Shown here: positions 44,459 through 56,314 of the stretch, piece by piece | Layout of the letters: each line of letters starts with the position of its first letter | How positions within the stretch are numbered: position 1 is the stretch's first letter | NCBI GenBank assembly: GCA_021791615.1 | Contig: JAJYWG010000314.1 | Coordinates: 28,831-92,830 of the forward strand | From: Actinomycetes bacterium | GTDB taxonomy: Bacteria; Actinomycetota; Acidimicrobiia; Acidimicrobiales; RAAP-2 | Direction: 5' to 3' | DNA: 64,000 nucleotides | Notes under the pieces: generated by a model | Databases searched by the model: none | Told to the model about the DNA's origin: nothing | The model's input: the letters and a program-made list of their open reading frames with translations, nothing else | Translations under genes and position numbers: made by a program

Positions 44459-47400
44459 CCCATGATCTCCAGGTCCTGTGGGTGGGGAAGCATCCCCAGA
44501 CCGGCACACCACTCGTGCCCGCCCGTGACGCCACCGGCGGCCGAGACGTAGCGATCCACTGCCTCCTTCTCGGAGACGGTGGTGTCAAGCCTGCCTCCGT
44601 CGAGGCCACAGGTGGCGAGCTGTGGAACGAGCAGGATCTCGTCGACCGACGAGGCATCGCCCAGTTCCTTGTCGAGTTCATCGCTTCGCGAGGCGTCGAC
44701 GTGCTCCACCTCCACTCGGGAAGGCTGATGGCAGACCTCCTCCCGGCGATCTGCCGCGCCTACCCCGACCTCGTCGTCGTGACGTCGGCTCGATGCGGGG
44801 AACGCGGGGAACGCGGGGAAAGAGCGTTCGACCCGTTCACCGAGTACCTTCTCCTGCGCTACGCGGGCCTGATCTGCGGGTACCTCGCCGAGACAGAGGC
44901 AGTTCCTGGTGAATTGCTCCGGCGGGGGGTACCCGAAGCCGTGATCAGCCGCATCCCCGGCGGAACCGGCGACGATCACGACCAGGACCACGAGCGAATG
45001 GAGATGCTCCGCAGCTTCTACCGTTCCATTGCCGCGCGTCGAACCCCAACCGACGCTCCTGTGCTGAGCACCTCCATTGCGGCAGATCGAGAAGCCGAGG
45101 ACCGCCTGTCGACTTCGGGTACCTGGCAGCCTCGGAGCGGCGCCCCTCGATCACCACGGACGCGGATGACCCGCAGAGCCATGTCGACCACGTCTGCACG
45201 GGTGAGCGTCGTCATGCCTTTCTACGACCACGAGGAATTCGTCGACGAGGCCATCGCCTCGATACGGTCCCAGACGCGCCCAGTGGACGAGATCATCGTG
45301 GTCGACGACGGTTCCACCAACCCGAAGTGCACTGAGGTGCTTGCTTCCCTCGTCGACAACGGGATAAGCGTTATCCGCCAGGAGCACCGAGGACCGAGCG
45401 CAGCGCGCAACACCGGGGCGGCAGCTTCGAGCGGCGATGCCATCTTCTTCCTCGACAGCGATGACGTAATGCCCTCCAATCAGATCGAGACGGCACTCGA
45501 TGCGCTGGTCGCCGCGCCAGCGGACGTCGGATTCGTGTACCCGGACTTCGAGTTCTTTGGCAATCAAGAACGGATCGTGGAGATGCCGCCATACAACCTG
45601 TACCTCCTCATGCGCCGCAACTACTGCGGCATGGGCTGCATGATCGACAGCGGGGTATTCGACGCCGGCTTCGAATTCCATGAGGACCTCGTGGGCATCC
45701 ACGAAGACTGGGACTACTTTCTCACCCTCGGTGCCGCAGGAATCCACGGCGTGCCCAACCATGCCGCAAGGCTCCGCTACCGGCACCATGCGACCTCCCG
45801 GCGCCAGCTCTTCCAAGACGCAGGGGGCGACCACGAGAGCAGCGTCGCCTCGGTGCATCCGGAGCTGTTCGGCGATCGCTCCTTGATCGAGGTGAAATGC
45901 CGCTGGGCACCGGCATTGAGCGTCGTCACCACCTCGCCGCCGCCGATCGACGTGGCACATCAGACCTGCGGGGACTTCGAGCTTCTCGTCGCGCCAGATG
46001 TTGGTCCGATGCCCCAGGCTCGGGGACGATGGGTCGTCGTCGTCGAACCGAAAGGCATGGGGGGTTTCTCGGACCCCGGGTTCATCGAGCGGCTCCTCCG
46101 CCTGGCATTGCGCAATCCGGATACGGCTGCTTTCGGGCTCGCTCACGTGCCGGACGATCGGCTCACAGTCCCCTGGGAGCGAATGCTCGGTCGGCCGGTG
46201 GCAGTGCTTCTCGGTGGTCTCGCGTATGCCCAATGGAGGGTTGACGCACACCTTGGCCCAGATGGCCTCGATCCCGTACTCGAAGATCTGGTCCAGACCC
46301 AAGGCATCACCGAATGGTGGCGGTCCCCGTCGGTCCGGAACCATTCGACCCGACCGGCACCTGACCCTGTGGACGCGTTCTCGACTGCCGAGCCATCGAC
46401 CCTTGCTCCCAGCCTGCCTCCTGATAACGACCCGCAGAACTCCGAGGCCCATTTCCGCTGGAGCGAGGCAGCCCCCGTCTTCATCCCGAAAGGCGGCCTG
46501 CGGCGCATGCCGAAGCCTCCGCGTGGTTACCGCGATGGAGCACATGCGATCGCCGAAGGGGCGTGGGCCACCTGGAAGCCTGAGCGCACGGTCCGCCTCG
46601 ATCTCGTGCGTCGGCTCGATGGAAGCGCCCGCTTGGAAGCCGTCGACGACATCACCAGTTCCCGGGCACCGAGTGAAGGCGAGCTGCGCGTGTCATTGGG
46701 CCGTGCGTGGACCGAGCCACTTTCAGGCACGGCATGCCTGGCCGCCGGCACCAACCAACTGACGAACGCACCCGTGTACCGGGTGACCACCGACTCAACG
46801 CTTTCGGTGAGAGAGCTTCCGATCGCATACGTGTTCAACTCGCCCCTCGACGAGGGAGTCGAGCTCGCCGGTGCTTTCGAACGCGCCTGTCGTTCGCTGC
46901 TTTCCCAAGCGCCAGCTACCTCCGTCCCGGCTCTCGAGATCGAGAGTGAGAGGGCACTCATCTGTGCCCGCTCTTCGCTCTCCATCAACTTGGCCACCTC
47001 GATCGGAGCAGACGGATCCGACTCACGAAGCGCCGAATCCCAGACATGGGTGGCCCTGTACGAGATTGCTCTCGACGGCCATCGCTTCCGCTACACGACT
47101 GAGCCTGACGACTGCATGCTGCGCACGGAATCGATCAGGCCAACGGCAATGGCGGTGGCCCAAGTCACCATGCCGGGGAGGACCTCGCCAGCGGTCGGTC
47201 TGTTCCAAGCTGCCTGGAGCGATGGGGGTGGGACCTGGTACGTCAACGGGTCCGAGTTGCTCCACTACAGCGAGCAACTGGTCAATGCTCGACTGATCGG
47301 CGACATCAGCCCCATCCCGGGGGTGACCTCCCCTCTCCTGCGGCTGAGCCCAGGTTCACCGGCCGTGATGGTGGTAGGCGAGCCCGGTCAGCGCTTGGCG

Positions 47401-48435
47401 ATCGACTGGAGATCGCTCACGCACAGCGGCTACCGGGTGGAAGGCACCATCGGTCATGCTCGCGCTCCCGACCCGGGCCTCGCCCCGCTGTACCGGTGGT
47501 CGGAGACCGCGACCGGGCGCTCTTGCCTGACGCTCGGAGACCGTCCACGCGACGGCTCGCTGTCGTGGACGCTCGAAGGCACGCTCGGGATGGCATGGCG
47601 ACCAGGGTGTGCAGTCCCAGGCGCTGGCGATCTCTGGGAGATGGCTCGCGACGGGGAGGTGACGTACACCGCGCAACCCGATCTCCTCGAGGCCGACGGC
47701 TACCGGGCCCAGCGGGTCGTGGCGCGTGTCCTCATCGAGGCGTCACCGGACATGCTCCCTCTGCTCTGGGCCAGGTCTCACCCAACCGGTCAGGGCTTCG
47801 CGACCGTCTCGGCCCGCGAAGCCGAAGTCACCGGCCGTGTAGACCATCAGGTGATCGGCCACATCCGACCACTGTCGCTTCCCTGGCGATCCTCGCCGGA
47901 GGATCTGACGTCGGCGCCCGAGATGTGGACCTGCGTCCCAGGCCCGGATGGTCGCCCCGCGTCGGGCGTCTGGGTGGCTCGCCTCCCGATCCCCGACGGA
48001 GTGCCGCTCCGAACGCTCACGGCTAATCCGACCGCTATCGAGATAGGTGGGCAGGATGCGGGGGGCCCGGCGTCCTCCTTCGTCGGCTACGCATCGAGCC
48101 GGCTCGTCCCATACGCGCGACCGGTGTTCGAGGTGGAGGCCGACGGTGGCGGCAGTGGCAACGGTCCTAAGGGCAGCTCGCTCACCATCGCTCTCTCGCC
48201 TGGAGCTCGCATCACCGGGGTGCGTTGCTACGCGTTCGGCCGGCCGAGCGACCACCTTCTCGCCCGCCACGATGGCGGAGCTGCCGATAGCGCCGCTGGC
48301 GGACCTGCCGACAGCGCCGCTGGCGGACCTGCCGATAGCGCCGCTGGCGGACCTGCCGACAGGGCTGCCGATAGCGCGGGCGACAGAGCCGCAGGCGGAG
48401 CGACTGCTCGCTGGCGCGTCCGCCGCCAGCGGTAG
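44455..48435 (+). CDS. Giant glycosyltransferase fusion: GT4-like N-part, GT2 domain, long unassigned beta-rich C-half
   Basis: A 1326-residue protein. Residues 1-165 resemble half of a GT-B fold (LQVLWVGKHPQTGTPLV, VDVLHLHSGRLMADLLPAI). Residues about 247-480 form a complete GT2 domain: RVSVVMPFYDHEEFVDEAI, IIVVDDGSTNPK, AARNTGAAASSGDAIFFLDSDDV. A second GT-A-like remnant follows (ALSVVTTSPPPIDVAHQTCGDFELLVAPD). From about 670 the sequence is beta-rich. Three stretches, VALYEIALDGHRFRYTTEP, APLYRWSETATGRSCLTL and PLLWARSHPTGQGFATVS, share the LYxW/Y...TG...FxT pattern of DUF5648-type repeats. The tail has DSAAGGPA repeats. No membrane helix or signal peptide is obvious. It closes a four-gene overlapping run. 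Confidence 0.75.
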   Translation: MTHDLQVLWVGKHPQTGTPLVPARDATGGRDVAIHCLLLGDGGVKPASVEATGGELWNEQDLVDRRGIAQFLVEFIASRGVDVLHLHSGRLMADLLPAICRAYPDLVVVTSARCGERGERGERAFDPFTEYLLLRYAGLICGYLAETEAVPGELLRRGVPEAVISRIPGGTGDDHDQDHERMEMLRSFYRSIAARRTPTDAPVLSTSIAADREAEDRLSTSGTWQPRSGAPRSPRTRMTRRAMSTTSARVSVVMPFYDHEEFVDEAIASIRSQTRPVDEIIVVDDGSTNPKCTEVLASLVDNGISVIRQEHRGPSAARNTGAAASSGDAIFFLDSDDVMPSNQIETALDALVAAPADVGFVYPDFEFFGNQERIVEMPPYNLYLLMRRNYCGMGCMIDSGVFDAGFEFHEDLVGIHEDWDYFLTLGAAGIHGVPNHAARLRYRHHATSRRQLFQDAGGDHESSVASVHPELFGDRSLIEVKCRWAPALSVVTTSPPPIDVAHQTCGDFELLVAPDVGPMPQARGRWVVVVEPKGMGGFSDPGFIERLLRLALRNPDTAAFGLAHVPDDRLTVPWERMLGRPVAVLLGGLAYAQWRVDAHLGPDGLDPVLEDLVQTQGITEWWRSPSVRNHSTRPAPDPVDAFSTAEPSTLAPSLPPDNDPQNSEAHFRWSEAAPVFIPKGGLRRMPKPPRGYRDGAHAIAEGAWATWKPERTVRLDLVRRLDGSARLEAVDDITSSRAPSEGELRVSLGRAWTEPLSGTACLAAGTNQLTNAPVYRVTTDSTLSVRELPIAYVFNSPLDEGVELAGAFERACRSLLSQAPATSVPALEIESERALICARSSLSINLATSIGADGSDSRSAESQTWVALYEIALDGHRFRYTTEPDDCMLRTESIRPTAMAVAQVTMPGRTSPAVGLFQAAWSDGGGTWYVNGSELLHYSEQLVNARLIGDISPIPGVTSPLLRLSPGSPAVMVVGEPGQRLAIDWRSLTHSGYRVEGTIGHARAPDPGLAPLYRWSETATGRSCLTLGDRPRDGSLSWTLEGTLGMAWRPGCAVPGAGDLWEMARDGEVTYTAQPDLLEADGYRAQRVVARVLIEASPDMLPLLWARSHPTGQGFATVSAREAEVTGRVDHQVIGHIRPLSLPWRSSPEDLTSAPEMWTCVPGPDGRPASGVWVARLPIPDGVPLRTLTANPTAIEIGGQDAGGPASSFVGYASSRLVPYARPVFEVEADGGGSGNGPKGSSLTIALSPGARITGVRCYAFGRPSDHLLARHDGGAADSAAGGPADSAAGGPADSAAGGPADRAADSAGDRAAGGATARWRVRRQR
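44795..44821. repeat. 9-bp in-frame tandem repeat (3 copies), GER
   Basis: The unit gcggggaac occurs three times (last base changed in the third), encoding GER tripeptides in the N-part of the giant glycosyltransferase. Confidence 0.8.
48286..48372. repeat. 24-bp in-frame tandem repeat (3 copies plus partial), DSAAGGPA
   Basis: The unit gatagcgccgctggcggacc plus tgcc occurs three times (second copy with one T-to-C change) and then degenerates. It encodes DSAAGGPA at the extreme C-terminus of the 1326-residue fusion. Confidence 0.92.
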
Positions 48436-48528
48436 CAATCCACGCTCCTCTCTCCCTCAGGTGTGCTAGACGGAGCCTGTGAAGTTCCCTCCGACAGCCT
48501 CAGCCCTCCGTCTCCCAGGGGCGTTCTG

Positions 48529-49503
48529 ATGGACGTCACACCCCGGGGACCTGTGGCCGCGCTGGACTGCGGGACCAACTCGACTCGGATGCTGGTCCTC
48601 GACGACCAAGCGCGTCCACTGGCTCGCAGGATGGAGATCACCCGGCTGGGCCAGGGCGTCGACGAAACGCACCAGCTCGCCTCCGATGCGATCGCTCGAA
48701 CGGTCGACGTCCTGACCAGGATGCGTAAGGAGATGCTCGCGCTGGGTGTCGTCCGGGGAAGATTGGTCGCGACCTCGGCAGTCCGCGACGCGAGGAACGG
48801 AACGGCATTCCTCCGGGCTGCCTCGTCGGCCGCCGGGCTCACAGCCGAGCTGCTCTCGGGCGACGAGGAGGGCAGGCTCGCCTACGCCGGGGCCACGTCG
48901 GACATCGTCCCGGGGTCCGGAGACGACGTGGTCGTCGACATCGGTGGCGGCTCCACCGAGCTGGTCATGGCTCGAGACGGCCGAGTGGCCGCGGTATCGC
49001 TCGACATGGGTTGTGTACGGCTCACTGAGCGTTACTTCCCTCACGACCCTCCGACGAGCTCCGACCTTGCGGTTGCGGGATCGGCCGTGGCCCACCAGCT
49101 CGATCTCGCCGAGCGAGCCATGCCGGCGCTTTCGTCGCTGCGTGCTCCAGCCCGGCTCATCGGGCTGGCTGGGACCGTCGCAACCCTCGCCTCGCTGGAC
49201 CAGCACCTCGAGTGCTACGACCGTGAGCGCATTCACCACTACCCGTTGACGATCGAAGCCGTCGAGCACTGGTGGGCGACGCTGGTGAGCGAACCGTCGG
49301 TCCGACGGGCGGCTCGGACGGGTATGGAGATCGGTCGCCACGATGTGATCGTCGGTGGCGTCATGGTGCTGCGCCAAGTGATGCAACGCTTCGGGTTCGG
49401 CACCTGCATCGTGTCGGAAGCCGACATCCTGGACGGGATCGCCCTCGGGCTGCTCGGCTCCCGACGACCTCGAGAATGGTCGCGCGAGGGACAATCTCAC
49501 TGA
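48529..49503 (+). CDS. ppx: Ppx/GppA family exopolyphosphatase / (p)ppGpp phosphohydrolase
   Basis: A 324-residue ASKHA-fold phosphatase. VAALDCGTNSTRMLVLD is the first phosphate loop, VVVDIGGGSTELVMA the second, and SAVRDARNG, LSGDEEGRLAYAG and LAGTVATLASLD are further family motifs. Short actinobacterial Ppx proteins of this length hydrolyse polyphosphate or ppGpp (known for relatives). The ATG at 48529 gives the standard N-terminus. It sits at the end of the conserved mfd-mazG-eno-ftsB-DUF501-ppx block, but here faces the other genes convergently because the neighbouring genes are on the minus strand. Confidence 0.93.
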   Translation: MDVTPRGPVAALDCGTNSTRMLVLDDQARPLARRMEITRLGQGVDETHQLASDAIARTVDVLTRMRKEMLALGVVRGRLVATSAVRDARNGTAFLRAASSAAGLTAELLSGDEEGRLAYAGATSDIVPGSGDDVVVDIGGGSTELVMARDGRVAAVSLDMGCVRLTERYFPHDPPTSSDLAVAGSAVAHQLDLAERAMPALSSLRAPARLIGLAGTVATLASLDQHLECYDRERIHHYPLTIEAVEHWWATLVSEPSVRRAARTGMEIGRHDVIVGGVMVLRQVMQRFGFGTCIVSEADILDGIALGLLGSRRPREWSREGQSH

Positions 49504-50250
49504 CTTCGCGTCGTTCCCAGACGCTGCGCGACAACGCCCACCTGCTCGCTGTCCGCCGGAGCTGAGGGCACCTTCTTGCCGGCAACCACCACTGGATCGG
49601 CATGGTCCCGATGACGTACGTTCCGGCGAGGAGCGCCGCGTACACCAGCACCACCAGCCACAGCCAACCCGGCGATGCCAGGTGCAGTCGGCGCTGGCGC
49701 CGCCCCGCGGCCATCATCCCGAACACCGCCACGACAGCGGCGATCGGCAGCACGACGAGGTGGTCGGAGATCCCGTCGATCGTAGGGAGGATCCTCGAAA
49801 GGAGCTGATTCGGCGGCGCCGAGGAGAAGAAGTCGCTCCCTATCCCGTCGGCGAGCATGAGGAGCGGCCAGACGACCATTGGCGCGGCCAGGCAGGCTGC
49901 CAAGCCCAGCCAGCGGCGCCACCAGCTCTGCCGGCCCCACCAGGCCTGACGATCACGGACAGCCCCCACCCCGCTGCCGATCCCGCCGACCACCGCGCCG
50001 ACCACCGCGCCGACCACGTCGGCGAAGTTGGTTGCCCCACGTGACGTCGCCAGAGCATCGCCGCACCGATCCCCGACACCAGCGTTCCGAGGGCTACGGT
50101 CCACGGGACGAGCGACCCGCCGAGAGCGAACTCGGCAATGGCGGCGAGCGCCGTGAGCACGGCGCCGATCAGAGGTGCAATGAACAGGACTGCCGGCCGG
50201 CTCCCGACGACGGCAGCCGGCAGTGCCCCGAGGGCGCCAAAGAGCGCCAT
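49497..50250 (-). pseudogene. Frameshifted remnant of a polytopic membrane protein
   Basis: Protein-like sequence switches frame twice. The first frame starts at 50250 with MALFGALGALPAAVVGSRPA and a helix-rich stretch ending LVPWTVALGTLVSGIG. Near 50030 the hydrophobic reading moves to another frame (ATNFADVVGAVVGAVVGG through RILPTIDGISDHLVVLP and a last helix LWLVVLVYAALLAGTYVIG). Near 49580 it moves again, to KKVPSAPADSEQVGVVAQ and the stop at 49497. No single frame covers the helices. The length (about 250 codons) suggests a deleted relic of a larger envelope membrane protein. Two sequencing errors are the alternative. It overlaps the ppx stop by 7 nt. Confidence 0.55.
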
Positions 50251-50273
50251 GACCTCGAGGAGCGAGCCTCAGG

Positions 50274-50741
50274 TCACGATGGCCTGACGACGAGGTGCTC
50301 ACCGCTGCAGCCGCCGCGCCCTGTCACCAGCTCTACCGTCCAGCGGGCCAGACCCGGGCGGGTGACCGGTACCGCCCAGCCGGTGAGGTACTGGGTGACG
50401 AGTTGGCCGGCGTAGGTGTTGGTGCTGTTCTCGATCGCCACCTCGGCGCCGCGTGGCAGCTCTCGGCGGGCCTCCTGGGTGAGGCATTGGCTCTGGCGAT
50501 ACACCGCGAGGTGGGCTGCCACCGACTCCCCGCTGGCCAACGAGCTCGTCGAGCGCGTCGATGCCACGACCATGACGGCGAAGAACGCCACACCGGCGAC
50601 TGCGACGACGACCCGTCCGAGCAGCTTCCATACCTTCGTACGGTCACCTGGGGCTCCCGCGGCACCCGGGACGTTCGTGACACCCGGGGACCCCGGCCCG
50701 TTCCGGCGACGAGCCGGTCCGCCGCTGCCCCTGGCCGTCAC
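50274..50741 (-). CDS. Small membrane-anchored hypothetical protein
   Basis: A 155-residue protein of unknown function. A Gly/Pro/Arg-rich cytosolic N-terminus (about 36 residues) precedes one membrane helix (about 37-61, VWKLLGRVVVAVAGVAFFAV). An extracytoplasmic domain follows with two Cys (SQCLTQEA and GGCSGEH), which may form a disulfide. The stop is 23 nt upstream of the pseudogene start. The ATG overlaps the DUF501 stop by 4 nt, so it belongs to the eno-ftsB-DUF501 operon. It could act at the division site with FtsB, but only its position supports this. Confidence 0.7.
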   Translation of the reverse strand: MTARGSGGPARRRNGPGSPGVTNVPGAAGAPGDRTKVWKLLGRVVVAVAGVAFFAVMVVASTRSTSSLASGESVAAHLAVYRQSQCLTQEARRELPRGAEVAIENSTNTYAGQLVTQYLTGWAVPVTRPGLARWTVELVTGRGGCSGEHLVVRPS

Positions 50742-51216
50742 CGACCTGCCCCCGCGGGGCCGACCAGGCCGAGCTCGAGCGCCACCCAGTCACCGACGGG
50801 GTCGTCTCCCCCGGCCAGCCAGTAGGCGAAGTGCGCATGGAGACATTTCACCCCCTCGCGCGTTCCCCCGACCCCCCCCGACGGGCGCGGTCCGCGGTAG
50901 CCCGCAGGCATTGCTCGTTCACGGTCCGTCGCATAGCGGGCGTGAGCGGCTGCCAGCGCCTGTGGGTCGACCGCGCCTTCGGCCCGCCGGACGCCACCGG
51001 CGGCCTCCAGGCGGCTCACCGCAGCCTTGAGCGCGGCATCCACCAACCAGTACCGAGTGGGCATGGGAGTCCCGTCGTCGAGGAGCGGGGAGTTGGCGAT
51101 GACCGACGGCGCACCGTCCTGCCCGCGGACGACGACCTCGAACGCGCCGCCAGGCTCCCGACCCAAGAGCTCGGCAACCGCGGCACGATCGTGTAGCGCA
51201 GGCTGCGCCCGGCCAC

Positions 51217-51220
<4 letters not shown>
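50738..51220 (-). CDS. DUF501 family protein
   Basis: A 160-residue protein with the DUF501 pattern: AVAELLGREPGGAFEVVVRG, PSVIANSPLLDDGTPMPTRYWLVD, a conserved EAAGGVRRAE-like helix and the C-terminal GVKCLHAHFAYWLAGGDDPVGDWV. The Cys-His-His cluster could bind metal. The family is confined mainly to Actinomycetota and lies between ftsB and ppx (recalled for M. tuberculosis Rv1025). Its function is unknown. It overlaps both neighbours by 4 nt. Confidence 0.92.
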
Positions 51221-54596
<3,376 letters not shown>

Positions 54597-54597
54597 G

Positions 54598-56310
54598 CTA
54601 GGCGTCGAGCTGCCCGGGGTGACGGGCTTCGGCCGCCCGGACGTGCTCGCGGAACCGCCGTGCCGTGGCCCGCAACGCGTCTTCAGGCTCCACACCGAGC
54701 TGCCGACCGAGATCGGCCACGCTCCACAGGAGGGCCCCCACCTGGCGAAGGAGGGCGCCGTCATCGGAGTCCCCGGAGCCCGTTCGAGAGCCCGAGCCGG
54801 TTCCGGGAGCCGAGCCGGTTCCGGGAGCCGAGCCGGTTCCGGGAGCCGATCCGGCGGCGCGCGGTGGCGAGGGGAGCTGGGCCAGCGCAGAGACGAGCCA
54901 CTCCCGCTCCTGTTCGAACCCGGGCAGCTCGATGCCTTGGACGCCGATCGCACGCCGCTGGAGCTGCGCGGCCGCGGCGAGGGACGGCAAGGCAGCGGGG
55001 ATCCCCTCGGTCACGCTCTGCCGGCCCTTCTCGGCCATCTTGGCCGACTCCCAGTGAGACTCGACCGCCGCCGCGTCGGGCAGCGAGACGCCACCGAACA
55101 CATGGGGATGGCGAGCCACGAGCTTGTCGCGGACCCCGCGAGCGACATCGGCCAACGTGAATCGCCCAGCCTCTGCAGCGAGCGACGCGTGGAAGTAGAT
55201 CTGGAAGAGCAAGTCACCGAGCTCCTCTTCGAGGTGCTCGAAGGAGTCGCCTGCGGCGGGAGCCTCGCCCGAAGCCGCCTGCGAGACGTCGAGCGTGTCG
55301 ATCGCGTCGACCACCTCGTACGCTTCTTCGAGCAGGTGGCGGGCCAGCGTCGCATGGGTCTGCTGGCGGTCCCACGGGCAGTCCTGGCGCAGCCGCCGCA
55401 CCAGGGCATCGAGCGCGACCAGCTCACCTGCGAGCGGTGAGCCCATGGCGGGGATGTACACCGAGGTCAGGTGGTCGGGCACTACGGACCGGTCGAGATC
55501 GTCCAGCGCGACGGTGCCCACCCACTCGTCCTCCAGCCCGAGATGGTGGAGCACGGTCGCCACCCGCGGTGCCCCGGGACGATCCGAGTCCAAGGCCAGC
55601 TTGATGCTCGAGAGCACCGCCGTGGACCAGCACTGGGCGACCAGGAGCGGTCCGGGGTCACCGGCGGCTGCTTGGGCGAACTCCATGCCGTCGACCACCC
55701 GTACGCGAGACGACACCGGGTCCAGGCCCAGGCGGTCCCACGCCAGGTCGAGGAAGGACAGGGCCGGGATCACGGTCACCGCGACACGGGGATCGGAGCG
55801 GAGGATCTCGACCGTGCGCTCGGCCACCAGCGGAGAACCGGGCACCCCGTAGACAACGTGGCCACCGCGTCCGCCGGCTGCCGATCGCTGCGCGGCGGCC
55901 ACCAGGTCCTCGACGATCCGGCTGTACACCTCGTCGAAGGTGCTCGCGGCGTCGTAGTGGTGATCGAACGACTCGACCCCGGTGAGCCCTACCGCCGCCG
56001 GATGGCGGCGGGTCCGCAGGAAGCCCGAGTCGGCGGTGGCGAGCACCGTGCGGGTTGCGATGGTGAGCAGCTCGGGACCCGCCGGTCCGAGCCCGACCAC
56101 GGTCACCCGCGGCCGGGGTTCGCTCGGCCTGCCCGGTTCCTGTCCACCGCCCGGTTCCTGTCCACCGCCCGAGGGCTGCCCTCCGGGCTCACGAGCTCCC
56201 CCACGCGCCCCCGATGCAGCCGGACGGACCCGCCCGCCGCGGCGAGCCGCTTCGCCGGTGCCGGACGCGACCGGGTCCGTGCCACCCGAACGTCGCCGCC
56301 GGGGTGGCAC
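54598..56310 (-). CDS. mazG: MazG nucleoside triphosphate pyrophosphohydrolase fused to tetrapyrrole-methylase-like domain
   Basis: A 570-residue two-domain protein. After a Gly/Pro/Arg-rich start of about 65 residues, residues 69-290 form a SAM-dependent tetrapyrrole methylase-like domain (RVTVVGLGPAGPELLTI, HVVYGVPGSPLVAERTV), as in Bacillus YabN. Residues about 305-430 are the MazG domain with CPWDRQQTHATLARHLLEEAYEVVDAI and LEEELGDLLFQIYFH, whose Glu and Asp residues bind Mg. It hydrolyses NTPs to NMP and pyrophosphate, removing damaged nucleotides. A second partial MazG-like segment follows, interrupted by a GSAPGT repeat. The stop is 1 nt before the DUF2142 gene start. Confidence 0.93.
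   Translation of the reverse strand: MPPRRRRSGGTDPVASGTGEAARRGGRVRPAASGARGGAREPGGQPSGGGQEPGGGQEPGRPSEPRPRVTVVGLGPAGPELLTIATRTVLATADSGFLRTRRHPAAVGLTGVESFDHHYDAASTFDEVYSRIVEDLVAAAQRSAAGGRGGHVVYGVPGSPLVAERTVEILRSDPRVAVTVIPALSFLDLAWDRLGLDPVSSRVRVVDGMEFAQAAAGDPGPLLVAQCWSTAVLSSIKLALDSDRPGAPRVATVLHHLGLEDEWVGTVALDDLDRSVVPDHLTSVYIPAMGSPLAGELVALDALVRRLRQDCPWDRQQTHATLARHLLEEAYEVVDAIDTLDVSQAASGEAPAAGDSFEHLEEELGDLLFQIYFHASLAAEAGRFTLADVARGVRDKLVARHPHVFGGVSLPDAAAVESHWESAKMAEKGRQSVTEGIPAALPSLAAAAQLQRRAIGVQGIELPGFEQEREWLVSALAQLPSPPRAAGSAPGTGSAPGTGSAPGTGSGSRTGSGDSDDGALLRQVGALLWSVADLGRQLGVEPEDALRATARRFREHVRAAEARHPGQLDA
54792..54845. repeat. 18-bp in-frame tandem repeat (3 copies plus partial) in mazG
   Basis: The unit ccgagccggttccgggag occurs three times perfectly plus degenerate flanks. 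On the minus strand it encodes GSAPGT in the C-terminal linker of MazG. Confidence 0.9.
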
Positions 56311-56314
56311 CGGG

